Below, piece by piece: positions 17,283 to 26,347 of a stretch of 64,000 bases of DNA; the stretch's first letter is position 1, and every line of letters begins with the position of its first letter. The position numbers and the translations under genes are program-made. The stretch covers positions 124,001-188,000 of the forward strand of contig JAIUMA010000001.1 of NCBI GenBank assembly GCA_022565795.1, given 5' to 3'. The notes under the pieces were generated by a model. The model made no database searches and was not told the DNA's origin. It was given only the letters and a program-made list of their open reading frames with translations. Source of the DNA: Balneolia bacterium (lineage in GTDB: Bacteria; Bacteroidota; Rhodothermia; Balneolales; Cyclonatronaceae).

Positions 17283-18953
17283 TTGAGCGACCAGAAGATT
17301 ATTTTCTCAATGGTTGGTGTGAGCAAAGTTCACAAGCCAAACCGCACTGTTCTTAAAGACATTTATCTATCATTTTTCTACGGAGCAAAAATCGGTGTTC
17401 TCGGCCTCAATGGAGCCGGTAAAAGTACACTGCTCCGAATAATTGCCGGCGAGGACAAAGATTATATCGGTGATATCAGTATCCAAAAAGGAATCACGTT
17501 CGGATATCTTCCTCAGGAACCCGTGCTCGATCCGGAAAAAACCGTGAAGGAAATTGTACAGGAAGGCGCGCAGGAAACCGTTGACCTTCTAAGACAGTAC
17601 GAAGAAGTAAACGCAGCTTTTGCAGATCCGGATGCCGATTTTGATGCGCTTATTGCAAAACAGGCTAAGCTTCAGGAGAGAATCGATCAGACTGAAGCCT
17701 GGGATCTCGACAGTAAGCTTGAGCAAGCCATGGGAGCCCTTAATACACCTCCCGGCGACCAAAAAATTGCCGTGCTATCCGGAGGTGAAAAGCGCCGCGT
17801 TGCCCTTTGCCGACTGTTGTTGAAAAAGCCCGACGTGCTCCTGCTCGATGAGCCTACTAACCACCTTGATGCTGAGTCAGTATCATGGCTGGAGCAGCAC
17901 CTGGCACGCTATGAGGGAACCGTAATTGCCGTAACTCACGATCGTTATTTCCTCGACAATGTCGCTGGATGGATACTCGAACTAGATCGCGGCGAAGGAA
18001 TTCCGTTCAAAGGGAACTACACCTCATGGCTCGAGCAGAAATCAAGTCGTTTAGAGCAGGAAGAGAAATCAGAATCACAGCGCCAGAAAGCTCTTAAGAA
18101 AGAGCTTGAGTGGATCAGGCAAAATCCGAAAGGCCGCAGAAGCAAGAGTAAAGCCCGTATTACATCATACGAAAATATGCTTTCTGAAGAGCAGGAAAAA
18201 CGCCGTGAAGACATGGAAATTTTCATTCCGGCCGGACCTCGCCTTGGTGATAAAGTAATTGTAGCTGAGAAACTGTCTAAAGGATTCGACGACCGTATTC
18301 TGTTCAATGATCTTGACTTCAGCCTGCCTCCGGGTGGTATAGTTGGCGTGATCGGTCCTAACGGCGCCGGTAAATCTACCCTCTTCAAAATGATTGTTGG
18401 TCAGGAAAGTCCCGATGAAGGCAAACTTATACTCGGAGATACGGTAAAGCTCGGCTATATCGATCAGAACAGACCTTTGGATCCGAACAAAACTATTTGG
18501 CAAGAGATCTCTGAAGGAAATGACATACTCAAATTAGGCAACAAAGAAGTGAACTCTCGAGCTTACGTAGCCCGTTTTAATTTTAGCGGAAGCGATCAGC
18601 AGAAGAAAAATACCGAGCTTTCCGGCGGTGAGCGAAACAGGGTTCATCTTGCAAAAATGCTCAAAGAAGGTGCTAACGTACTTCTTCTCGATGAGCCTAC
18701 AAACGACCTTGATGTAAACACACTGCGTGCTCTTGAAGACGCTCTTCTTGAATTTGCTGGCTGTGCGGTTGTAATCTCGCACGACAGATGGTTCCTGGAT
18801 CGTATTGCCACACACATCCTGGCTTTTGAAGGCAACGGTGAAGTGTACTGGTTTGAAGGAAACTTCGAGGAGTATGAGGAAAACAAGCGTCGCAGACTCG
18901 GTATCTCTGAAGATCAGCCTACTCACGTTCACTACAAAAAACTTACGAGATAA
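17283..18953 (+). CDS. ettA: Energy-dependent translational throttle protein EttA (ABC-F)
   Basis: ABC-F ATPase that binds the ribosomal E site and gates entry into elongation according to the ATP/ADP ratio. It has two nucleotide-binding domains with no membrane part. The first Walker A is Gly-Leu-Asn-Gly-Ala-Gly-Lys-Ser (41-48). Both signature motifs are Leu-Ser-Gly-Gly-Glu, and both Walker B regions read Leu-Leu-Leu-Asp-Glu-Pro-Thr-Asn. The arm and inter-domain linker are of EttA type (Lys-Ser-Lys-Ala-Arg-Ile). The start is a TTG at 17283; Met-Ser-Asp-Gln-Lys-Ile-Ile-Phe-Ser-Met matches the normal EttA N-terminus, and the first ATG at 17310 would cut into it. The following gene starts two bases after the stop. 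Confidence 0.96.
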   Translation: MSDQKIIFSMVGVSKVHKPNRTVLKDIYLSFFYGAKIGVLGLNGAGKSTLLRIIAGEDKDYIGDISIQKGITFGYLPQEPVLDPEKTVKEIVQEGAQETVDLLRQYEEVNAAFADPDADFDALIAKQAKLQERIDQTEAWDLDSKLEQAMGALNTPPGDQKIAVLSGGEKRRVALCRLLLKKPDVLLLDEPTNHLDAESVSWLEQHLARYEGTVIAVTHDRYFLDNVAGWILELDRGEGIPFKGNYTSWLEQKSSRLEQEEKSESQRQKALKKELEWIRQNPKGRRSKSKARITSYENMLSEEQEKRREDMEIFIPAGPRLGDKVIVAEKLSKGFDDRILFNDLDFSLPPGGIVGVIGPNGAGKSTLFKMIVGQESPDEGKLILGDTVKLGYIDQNRPLDPNKTIWQEISEGNDILKLGNKEVNSRAYVARFNFSGSDQQKKNTELSGGERNRVHLAKMLKEGANVLLLDEPTNDLDVNTLRALEDALLEFAGCAVVISHDRWFLDRIATHILAFEGNGEVYWFEGNFEEYEENKRRRLGISEDQPTHVHYKKLTR

Positions 18954-18954
18954 A

Positions 18955-19398
18955 ATGGATCTGAGAGCCTTTGCAGAAAACATTAATAAACTGCAGTCTG
19001 ATACTAAGCCAAACTGGGGCAAGATGACCGCCCAGCATATGGTTGAGCACCTCACCTCTACTTTCAGGCTTGCCACAGGTGAGATAAAAATTCCTGTTTA
19101 TACTCCGGAGAATCAGCTGGCCGAAATGCGCAAGTTTCTGATGAGCAACCGTCCGATTCCGCGTGAAATTGTCAGCCCTGCTGTTGGGTCGAATCTGCCT
19201 GAGCTGAAGAATGCTTCCTTCGATGAAGCCGTATCGGAGTTCTGGAATGAGTTCAATACGTTCGTTTCATACTATGAAGATAATCCTGATGTGAAGAACG
19301 TGAACCCGGCTTTCGGGGAACTTACATGGACCGAATGGAAGCAGTTTATGAAGAAACACATGACCCATCATTTTGAGCAATTTGGGCTCTTATCCTAA
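18955..19398 (+). CDS. DUF1569 / DinB-like protein
   Basis: A 147-residue protein with Trp-Gly-Lys-Met-Thr-Ala-Gln-His-Met-Val-Glu-His-Leu near the start and His-Met-Thr-His-His-Phe-Glu-Gln-Phe-Gly near the end. These are the conserved His positions of the four-helix DinB-like DUF1569 family, expected to bind a divalent metal. The reaction is unknown; some DinB relatives are thiol transferases. The frame extends upstream inside ettA, but the ATG at 18955, two bases after the ettA stop, fits the family start. It is probably co-transcribed with ettA. Confidence 0.82.
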   Translation: MDLRAFAENINKLQSDTKPNWGKMTAQHMVEHLTSTFRLATGEIKIPVYTPENQLAEMRKFLMSNRPIPREIVSPAVGSNLPELKNASFDEAVSEFWNEFNTFVSYYEDNPDVKNVNPAFGELTWTEWKQFMKKHMTHHFEQFGLLS

Positions 19399-19434
19399 TC
19401 CAAATCTGCTCTTCAGATAATAAGTAGCGCCATT

Positions 19435-20379
19435 ATGAATAAATCGCAGCTTACGGCAGAAGTCAGGCGGGAAGCCGAACGACTCGGTTTCGAAGGCTGC
19501 GGTTTTTCACAGGCCGGTTTCTTAAAGGATGAGGCCATCCGGCTCGAAGAATGGTTAAAGAGCGGTAAGCATGGGCAAATGAGCTGGATGGAAAATCATT
19601 TTGATAAACGTGTTGATCCAACCAAACTTGTTCCGGGTGCAAAAAGCGTAGTTAGCGTGCTCTGCAGCTATCACCAACCTGATTTAGCTGCCTCACACAT
19701 AGAGGACGAGCAGAATCCGAAGATTTCTAAATATGCACTTGGTGAGGATTACCACTATGTATTGAAGGACAAGCTCTTTCAGCTTTTTGAGTTTACACGG
19801 CAGCTAAACGGAGGACTTGAGGGACGTGTATTTGTAGATTCAGCTCCGGTAATGGACAAAGCCTGGGCCGTAAAATCGGGTCTTGGCTGGATGGGGAAGC
19901 ATACGAATATTATTAACAGGTCACACGGCTCCTGGTTCTTTCTTGGGGAAATGATTGTTGATGCCGAGTTTGAATATGACTCTCCTACTACGGATCACTG
20001 CGGGAGCTGCACGAGATGCATCGACGCCTGCCCCACCGATGCCATCACTGAGCCTTATCAGGTTGATGGCAGCAAGTGTATCTCCTATTTCACTATCGAG
20101 CTACGTGAAGAAATTCCGTCAGAATACCATCAGAAGCTGGGTAACTGGATTTTTGGATGCGATATTTGTCAGGACGTTTGCCCGTGGAACAGAAAAGCAG
20201 GTGCAGGTAGCGAAGAGCGGCTTTTTGCCCGGGAGCCTCTGCTTAGTCAAAATCTTGAGTACTGGGAAGAGCTCGATTTGATGGAGTTCCGAAAACTATT
20301 CAAAAAGAACCCTGTTAAACGCACCAAGTTTGAAGGACTGAAACGAAACGTTGAGGCTGTTAAAGATAACCTCAAATAA
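19435..20379 (+). CDS. queG: Epoxyqueuosine reductase QueG
   Basis: Cobalamin- and iron-sulfur-dependent enzyme that reduces epoxyqueuosine to queuosine in the anticodon wobble position of GUN tRNAs. The catalytic aspartate fits D135 in Val-Asp-Ser-Ala-Pro-Val. Two [4Fe-4S] sites are visible: Cys189/192/195 with Cys199 (Cys-x-x-Cys-x-x-Cys-x-x-x-Cys-Pro), and a second set at Cys242/245/249 (Cys-Asp-Ile-Cys-Gln-Asp-Val-Cys-Pro). At 314 residues it is the short form without C-terminal HEAT repeats. Thus the organism makes queuosine and needs cobalamin for it, as IcmF also does. A candidate queuosine-modifying glycosyltransferase lies at 61831-62952. Confidence 0.96.
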   Translation: MNKSQLTAEVRREAERLGFEGCGFSQAGFLKDEAIRLEEWLKSGKHGQMSWMENHFDKRVDPTKLVPGAKSVVSVLCSYHQPDLAASHIEDEQNPKISKYALGEDYHYVLKDKLFQLFEFTRQLNGGLEGRVFVDSAPVMDKAWAVKSGLGWMGKHTNIINRSHGSWFFLGEMIVDAEFEYDSPTTDHCGSCTRCIDACPTDAITEPYQVDGSKCISYFTIELREEIPSEYHQKLGNWIFGCDICQDVCPWNRKAGAGSEERLFAREPLLSQNLEYWEELDLMEFRKLFKKNPVKRTKFEGLKRNVEAVKDNLK

Positions 20380-20410
20380 AAAGGGGTTGTGCGGACATCA
20401 CACAACCCCT
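20378..20410 (-). terminator. Terminator of the DUF4197 gene
   Basis: Ten-base stem AGGGGTTGTG / CACAACCCCT with a nine-base loop. On the minus strand it runs into TTTTTATTT. On the plus side it has no T run, although it may still slow polymerase leaving queG. Confidence 0.85.
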
Positions 20411-20437
20411 CCAAAAAACATTATTTACTCTTCCCAA

Positions 20438-21166
20438 TCAGGAAGCCACAAGGCTTGAGTGACCAAATACCCTTCTGAGTAAATCGGTTGTACGCTTAAT
20501 CGGATCCTGACGAATCGCTTTTTCTTCTTCCTCAAGCAGTAAAAACAGCCCGTCTGTTGCGTGTGTGGTTGTGTACTGAGCCAAATTTGTTTCTACCGGC
20601 TGTACAAAAGGAATACGATTGTACTGGGTTACAATATCATTCCAGTAGCGCGTGGCGGCGGTATTATCCAGTGCGCGCTCTACAACAGGCCGAAAAAGCT
20701 CATGCAGCTCATCGGTTGTGGTACGGCGGAAATAGTTAGTAGCAGCATTATCTTCACCGCGAAGAATATCAAAACCGTCTTGAATAGTCATCTGGGAAAT
20801 AGCAGAACGGAAAACAGGTGCGGCCTGAGCAGCGGCTTCCTCAGCAGAGCGATTAAGCGTACGTATAAAGTCATCGACAAGACTATTCATGCCAAGGTCT
20901 CTTAAGGTACGCTCAACACGTTGAGCTTCCGGAGGGAATGCAATGAAAAGATTCGGATTATCGAGGAACCCACCGGTAGCCGAAGCATCGGCAGCTGCTC
21001 TCGATGCACCTACCTCAAGGGCTTCTTTTAAGCCGGCAACTACTTCGCTTTCGGTAAGCGGTGTTTCTCCTCCGGCTGACTCAAGAAACTCTGAAAGCTC
21101 GGCACAAGAGACTAAAAGAAAAAGGGAAGCTGCAAACAGTACAACAAACTTGTAAAGGTGTTTCAT
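20438..21166 (-). CDS. DUF4197 family lipoprotein
   Basis: Lipoprotein with signal sequence ending Leu-Val-Ser-Cys (C21 from the ATG at 21166). The mature part is an almost all-helical DUF4197 domain: Val-Val-Ala-Gly-Leu-Lys-Glu-Ala-Leu-Glu-Val-Gly, then Asn-Pro-Asn-Leu-Phe-Ile-Ala-Phe-Pro-Pro. Family members are periplasmic or outer-membrane proteins of unknown function. Extending to a start at 21241 would add 25 residues before the signal peptide, so 21166 is preferred. It lies 84 bases downstream of the HtrA gene on the same strand and has its own terminator. Confidence 0.88.
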   Translation of the reverse strand: MKHLYKFVVLFAASLFLLVSCAELSEFLESAGGETPLTESEVVAGLKEALEVGASRAAADASATGGFLDNPNLFIAFPPEAQRVERTLRDLGMNSLVDDFIRTLNRSAEEAAAQAAPVFRSAISQMTIQDGFDILRGEDNAATNYFRRTTTDELHELFRPVVERALDNTAATRYWNDIVTQYNRIPFVQPVETNLAQYTTTHATDGLFLLLEEEEKAIRQDPIKRTTDLLRRVFGHSSLVAS

Positions 21167-21250
21167 CTTAATTTTCGTGTATTGAATATGAATGAATACG
21201 GCATTTGAATATACCATCAAAAACTTTCCGACACATCCCAATCAGACAAT

Positions 21251-22816
21251 TTAAAAATCGATTGTCAGAATATCTGCATCACGCATCACCATCAAAGAAA
21301 GCTTGTCCCCGTCTTCTGCCCTTTCAATCTCATCCCGCAGCTGATTTAAACCGTCAACGCGTACCCCGTTAACCGAAAGTATGATGTCATTTGCGCGTAG
21401 TCCGGCTCTGCGTGCAGCTGAAAATAGCCTCACGTCCGATACCATGATTTGTAGTCCAAGCTCACGATGTGCTTCGATATCAAGTATTTCTGCTGAGAAT
21501 CCTTTATCAAAGCGAATGCTTGATGGCTCTTCTTCTGCTAGCTCTTCCGCATCAGATTTCTGATTTTCTAATTCAGAATCATCGCCGTTATCTGTATCGG
21601 GAATACGGAATTCGAAATCTCTCATATTGTTAGAAGGCATTTCGCTTAGAGCAGAATTATCGAGGCCCGCGAGCTGAACCTGTTTGGTTATCATTTCACC
21701 CGCGCGCCACAGCGAAACATCTATAAAATCATCCGGTCTGAAAAGGGCAACTTGAGCCTGAAGCTGATTGGGTTCGTTCACTTCCCGATCGTTAATGGAA
21801 AAAATGACATCACCCGCCTGAAGCCCCTGCGACTCAGCGGCTCCTCCGCTTACCAATCCTGCTACTTCTACTCCACGTATGGCTTCCAAACCTAACTCGT
21901 TTGCTCTGCGCTGACCTACTTCAACAATCTGAATACCAAGATAGGCACGCTTCACGGTTCCAAACTCCATCAGATCTCGTCCGATTTTAAAAGCCATATT
22001 AATTGGAATTGCGAAGCCATAGCCCTGATTCATTCCACTTTCCGTGGCAATAGCGGTGTTTATCCCTATAAGCTCGCCGTTAGTATTCACAAGAGCACCG
22101 CCACTATTTCCTTTATTGATAGCGGCGTCAGTCTGAATGAAGTTCTCGATACGCATCTGATCCCGAATAATCTGAACATCACGGCCAAGAGCGCTAACAA
22201 TCCCTGCAGTAATGGTTGATCGCAGCCTTAGCGGGTTTCCCACAGCCATTACCCAGTCTCCTACTTCGAGATAATCCGAATCACCAAGGACAATACTTGG
22301 CAAATCATCACCTTCAATTTTGAGTACAGCTAAATCCGTAGATGGGTCGCGACCTACAATACGCGCATCAAACTGCCTTTTGTCATGTAAAGTAACCCGA
22401 ACGCTTCGTCCTCCGGCAATTACATGATTATTCGTTAGGATGAAACCATCATCCGAGATAATAACTCCGGAACCGACCGCATTGGATCTGCCCCTTGGTG
22501 AAAAACGCTCCCAGAAGTCATCGTCAAAATTGTGATTATCATCGTTAGGGACAGCATTCCGGGCTGAAACAGATGTTTCGATATAAACAACTGTAGGAAC
22601 TACTTCGCGGGCTACATCACGTATGGAGAACACCGGCGAGCCGTTCAATTCAAGTGGTAAGTCGGCCGGAGCAGCGCTACGGCGAACTTCTGTAACCTGT
22701 ACCTCAGTAGGAATAAATGGGGTCATTCCCGACTGAAAAATCATGAAGAATGCTCCTGCCAGCATGCCAACGAGCACAAGCAGAATTCCTGTAAGTATTT
22801 TTTGGTGTAATTTCAT
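21251..22816 (-). CDS. htrA: HtrA/DegP-type periplasmic serine protease with two PDZ domains
   Basis: Envelope quality-control protease and chaperone. An N-terminal membrane segment (about 8-28) anchors or exports it. The trypsin-like domain has His131 (Thr-Asn-Asn-His-Val-Ile), Asp161 (Ser-Thr-Asp-Leu-Ala) and Ser238 (Gly-Asn-Ser-Gly-Gly). Two PDZ domains follow, about 285-370 and 440-515, separated by an acidic Asp/Glu-rich linker. The length of 521 is usual for Bacteroidota Do-family proteases. It lies downstream of recO with 33 bases between, so the two may share a transcript. Confidence 0.95.
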   Translation of the reverse strand: MKLHQKILTGILLVLVGMLAGAFFMIFQSGMTPFIPTEVQVTEVRRSAAPADLPLELNGSPVFSIRDVAREVVPTVVYIETSVSARNAVPNDDNHNFDDDFWERFSPRGRSNAVGSGVIISDDGFILTNNHVIAGGRSVRVTLHDKRQFDARIVGRDPSTDLAVLKIEGDDLPSIVLGDSDYLEVGDWVMAVGNPLRLRSTITAGIVSALGRDVQIIRDQMRIENFIQTDAAINKGNSGGALVNTNGELIGINTAIATESGMNQGYGFAIPINMAFKIGRDLMEFGTVKRAYLGIQIVEVGQRRANELGLEAIRGVEVAGLVSGGAAESQGLQAGDVIFSINDREVNEPNQLQAQVALFRPDDFIDVSLWRAGEMITKQVQLAGLDNSALSEMPSNNMRDFEFRIPDTDNGDDSELENQKSDAEELAEEEPSSIRFDKGFSAEILDIEAHRELGLQIMVSDVRLFSAARRAGLRANDIILSVNGVRVDGLNQLRDEIERAEDGDKLSLMVMRDADILTIDF

Positions 22817-22849
22817 GAAACAAGTCGCCGGTTAAATGCTGAGGTATTT

Positions 22850-23590
22850 CTATAGGATTTGTTCAAAAACAGAGTCCGATTTACGATCCCGAACGCCGTC
22901 AACGTGGTGTTTGAGATAAACATCTAAATGGTAAATAAGCTGTTTTAATTCCTGCGTATCTATGTTCATTTTAGGAATACCTGCAGTTTGTCCCAAAAGT
23001 GCACGTTGTATGTAACGCGTCTGAACAGAAGATAATTTGAACGAAAGACCATCATCAGGAACTTCAGAAACATTTCCTGATAAGATGTTCAGATAAACGA
23101 CCTCTTCAGGTGCTTTATTGGTTAACCACTCATCAGCCTGAATACCTACGCCGAGCAGCTCGGCAAGTCTAATTTGCAAATAAGGGAATAAATTTCGCGG
23201 CGACTCCACCGTATCATTCAGCCATTTGAGAAAGCTTTCGGTGAACTGATACAATTCATCGTTCGGCTCTCCCTCCTGAATAACCTGTGAAATTAGCTCA
23301 AGCAGCGCCATAGCTACTGCGAGTTTGTTGAAATCACTCTGTGTCTTAACCGTGCCGATGCGCATCTCGGCATCTTTTATCGTTTGCACACCACGACTTT
23401 CTTTGTAGTAATAAAAGGCATCTATAACCGAGCCATAGGCCATAATTCCGGCATATCTGCTCTTCTTGCGCTTAAATCCGCGCACCAGCACAGCAACTTT
23501 CCCGTGCTCCCGGCTAAACAGCGTAATAATTTTGCTCGACTCTTTAAAGTCAACGGCTTTAAGTACGATAGCTGGAGACTCTGCGAGCAT
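22850..23590 (-). CDS. recO: DNA repair protein RecO
   Basis: Recombination mediator that helps load RecA on SSB-coated DNA in the RecFOR pathway. The N-terminal OB fold is recognisable: Ala-Ile-Val-Leu-Lys, then Asp-Phe-Lys-Glu-Ser-Ser-Lys-Ile, and Val-Leu-Val-Arg-Gly-Phe-Lys-Arg-Lys-Lys-Ser. The helical C-terminal domain follows. The usual zinc cysteines of some RecO proteins are absent, as is common in Bacteroidota. At 246 residues it has the normal size. A gap of 43 bases separates it from the upstream transporter gene. Confidence 0.93.
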   Translation of the reverse strand: MLAESPAIVLKAVDFKESSKIITLFSREHGKVAVLVRGFKRKKSRYAGIMAYGSVIDAFYYYKESRGVQTIKDAEMRIGTVKTQSDFNKLAVAMALLELISQVIQEGEPNDELYQFTESFLKWLNDTVESPRNLFPYLQIRLAELLGVGIQADEWLTNKAPEEVVYLNILSGNVSEVPDDGLSFKLSSVQTRYIQRALLGQTAGIPKMNIDTQELKQLIYHLDVYLKHHVDGVRDRKSDSVFEQIL

Positions 23591-23633
23591 ATTTTTGCTT
23601 AGATGAACTCGTGTTTAAGTTTATACCGGACTA

Positions 23634-26150
23634 TCAGAAGCGAATCCAGTTTCGGTCTTCAAGCACTTGAACAAGTGCAGGTAGGAAAGTAACCGCAGCG
23701 AGAAGCGTCATCCCGATTCCAATAACGGCCAATAGTCCAATTGAATAAAGGCCCGGATGCAGCGTGAAAAGAAGACCTGCAAAACCAAGCATAGTTGTAA
23801 ATGAACCAATGCTAATGTGCTGACCGGTACTCGAAAGCACGTTCCACATGCTTTTCGCTCCTTCTTCCCTGTACCGGCTAGCCAGGTGAACTCCGTTGTC
23901 ATTTCCGATACCAAGTATAGCCGGGAGAGTAACAAGGTTATAGAAATTGAAGCTGAGATTAAAGATAATCATTATGAAGAACAGCCAGCTTAGCCCCACT
24001 ACAAGCGGGAGCATCGATATAATCGTCCAGCGGAAAGACCGGAAAGATATGTACATCATTATTAAAATCATTATAAAGGTAGCCGTTACCATAATAAAGC
24101 TTTCCTGATGCATCAGATCGAGCATGGTTGCGGCAACAATACTGGTGCTTGCGCTGTAGAAAACTTCGCCTTTTTCAGTTTCGATTCTGCCGATTTCATT
24201 CTTGAAAGCAATGGAGTTTCTTCCGTCTCCGAGACCAACATTTGGATAAATCATCACAAACTGACCGATTTCGCCATCACGCGTAACGAAGCGCTGGGTG
24301 AGGTAATCCGGTAGTCTTTCGAAATCAAGCGGTTCAGTAGCCTGTGAGGCTCGTCTAAGACGATCAAGGTCCTCGCTTTCCTGTTCTGCAAGAAACGGAT
24401 CGTTCAGTAACTCTCGGATTCGCTCAAGACGCTCTAGCTTATGCTGCTCTGCGGTCTCATTGACGGGGAATCGCTCCTGAAGGGCCTCTACATCAAGAAT
24501 CAAACTGTTTTCTGCGTTTCTTTCCTGAATATTTCGAATAGCGTCAAGAATTCGGTCAACTTCTTCGTAGGAGTCTGCTACAACGTATGCAGGGTTTCTC
24601 CGCTCAGATGACGAACCCTCAGCTCCTCTGCTCAAATCCCTGAATTGTTCAAACTCGGCAAATTCCGGCTCCAATACTCCAAAGTCATACTCGAATTCGA
24701 GCTTATCTGTATTAAATAAGACAAATATTATTATGACTGCACCTGCAGCTACAATTGTACGGGCAAAGGGGTAGCGTTTAGGGGCTTTTTTAACAAGAAC
24801 AGGTTCACCGTTATTTTTATTGATCAGAATCCAGCTAAATCTTTCAAACAAAACTACAAAAGCGGGCAGTAGATACATCATACTTAAATAGGCCAGAATG
24901 ATTCCCACCCCCGAAATAAACCCAAACTCGGAAAAGCCACGAAAGTCGGCATAGATAAGAACAAAGAGCGCAATAGCTGTTGTAATGGCGCTTGTCATAA
25001 TAGCACGGCCTGAAGAATCATACGTTTCATCCAGCGACTCATAAACAGGTAAACCCGAAGACCTTTTTTCCAGATAGCGGGCGTAAAAGTGAATGCCGTA
25101 ATCAATACCTAACCCGAACAGAATCACAAAAAGAACGGAGGTCATTGTATTGAGCGTACCCAAAACGAAATAGGTAATCCCGAACGTAATTGAAAGGCTT
25201 ATTACCAGTGGGATGCCGATTAAGAAGACTGGAATTGGGGCTCTTTTAACATGGCTAAAAAATCCTTTCTTCTTCTGTTCTGCCGAACCTCGTTTATAAT
25301 TGATGTACGTTTTCCAGAAGAAATAAAGCATCACCAAAAGTAATACGCTACCAATACCCGTAGAGAAACTGTTAAGGACGTCATCCATAATTGAATCAAT
25401 TTCCATAAGATGGCGCTTAAGACGGCCACCTCCCATCACTACCATCTCCTCATGGAAAGATGCGGGATTCATTTCTTCAATAAGATTGTCGTAATCTCTG
25501 AAGAGACTGCGTAGGAAGGCCAAGTCACTACGGGATCCGGTTGGCGTAAAACGCAGAAGCATAGAGGTGCTGTCGGCGTTGATAGGATAGGTATCCGGTA
25601 TCAGCTCATTATATAAATTTTGGAAGGCCTGTCCCCTGGCCTCATCTTCTTCATCGTCGTCCCAGTCGTCTTCAAAGTCTACAAAGAATGGGTTAGCCTG
25701 AAGCTTAGCATCCTCTATTTCATCTTCCAGAAACAGTTCCAGCTCATCAAGTTCCCGGTCTGTGGCCAGGTAGAGGGCATAGTCTTTTAGGACTTCGGTT
25801 TCCTTCGTGAACTCATAGCGTGAAAAATAGGGCTGTCCGGTGCGTCCATAAATCAGCTCCATGCTTCGTGGTATTATTGCTTCGGCAAATGCACGGTTAG
25901 CCTCAAAACTAGGTGAGCTGATAACAACCTGCATTTCTGTTTCGCCACCTACACGCTCCTGGAGCTGGTTTAGCGCCTGTACGCTTGGATGAGACGGCGG
26001 AAGCAAACTTGCTATATCGGTGTCAATCGCCATTCTTACTGCAAAAAAAGCCGAAACGGTAGCCACTAGCAGTGCTACAAATATCGTTGACTTCGGATGT
26101 CTGTAGTTAAAGCGTAAGACCGGTTTTAAGAATTTGAGAATAAAATCCAT
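23634..26150 (-). CDS. RND/MMPL superfamily transporter
   Basis: An 838-residue inner-membrane transporter with the RND two-repeat plan: one membrane helix (about 22-42), a large periplasmic loop, a block of helices (about 270-450), a second loop, then a final block (about 690-830). Motifs such as Gly-Leu-Gly-Ile-Asp-Tyr-Gly-Ile-His and Gly-Ile-Gly-Asn-Asp-Asn-Gly-Val-His carry the acidic residues of the proton relay. The first loop has a very acidic patch around residue 155-170. The likely cargo is lipid or hydrophobic, as in HpnN/MmpL relatives, but it is not identified. No membrane-fusion protein is adjacent, which fits this branch. Confidence 0.9.
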   Translation of the reverse strand: MDFILKFLKPVLRFNYRHPKSTIFVALLVATVSAFFAVRMAIDTDIASLLPPSHPSVQALNQLQERVGGETEMQVVISSPSFEANRAFAEAIIPRSMELIYGRTGQPYFSRYEFTKETEVLKDYALYLATDRELDELELFLEDEIEDAKLQANPFFVDFEDDWDDDEEDEARGQAFQNLYNELIPDTYPINADSTSMLLRFTPTGSRSDLAFLRSLFRDYDNLIEEMNPASFHEEMVVMGGGRLKRHLMEIDSIMDDVLNSFSTGIGSVLLLVMLYFFWKTYINYKRGSAEQKKKGFFSHVKRAPIPVFLIGIPLVISLSITFGITYFVLGTLNTMTSVLFVILFGLGIDYGIHFYARYLEKRSSGLPVYESLDETYDSSGRAIMTSAITTAIALFVLIYADFRGFSEFGFISGVGIILAYLSMMYLLPAFVVLFERFSWILINKNNGEPVLVKKAPKRYPFARTIVAAGAVIIIFVLFNTDKLEFEYDFGVLEPEFAEFEQFRDLSRGAEGSSSERRNPAYVVADSYEEVDRILDAIRNIQERNAENSLILDVEALQERFPVNETAEQHKLERLERIRELLNDPFLAEQESEDLDRLRRASQATEPLDFERLPDYLTQRFVTRDGEIGQFVMIYPNVGLGDGRNSIAFKNEIGRIETEKGEVFYSASTSIVAATMLDLMHQESFIMVTATFIMILIMMYISFRSFRWTIISMLPLVVGLSWLFFIMIIFNLSFNFYNLVTLPAILGIGNDNGVHLASRYREEGAKSMWNVLSSTGQHISIGSFTTMLGFAGLLFTLHPGLYSIGLLAVIGIGMTLLAAVTFLPALVQVLEDRNWIRF

Positions 26151-26225
26151 TAATGAGCTGAGTTCTGATAACCTGCTGGAATATAAGTTTACCTACAATG
26201 CGAAATTCATGGCTGATTATTTCAA

Positions 26226-26315
26226 ATGAGACGCAAAATAGAGCCAGTCAAAAGTAAGAAAGAATATAGAGAATACCTGCAATTACTTCAGGCTGAACAG
26301 TTTGATATCGGTTAG
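26226..26315 (+). CDS. Possible 29-residue small ORF
   Basis: The ATG at 26226 opens a 29-codon frame in the 197-base gap between two minus-strand genes. The peptide is basic at the start (Met-Arg-Arg-Lys-Ile-Glu-Pro-Val-Lys-Ser) and then forms a heptad-like helix (Glu-Tyr-Leu-Gln-Leu-Leu-Gln-Ala-Glu). It resembles the start of HigA-type antitoxins but stops before any helix-turn-helix, so it may be a decayed remnant. No ribosome site or promoter is evident. It could also be chance. Confidence 0.25.
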   Translation: MRRKIEPVKSKKEYREYLQLLQAEQFDIG

Positions 26316-26347
26316 TCAACGCAGGTGTGTCCGTTTTTGATATACAC

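Noticed and set aside
18534-19076. Long antisense frame opposite ettA and the DinB-like gene
   Set aside because: It lies opposite two well-supported genes, resembles no family and has no start context.
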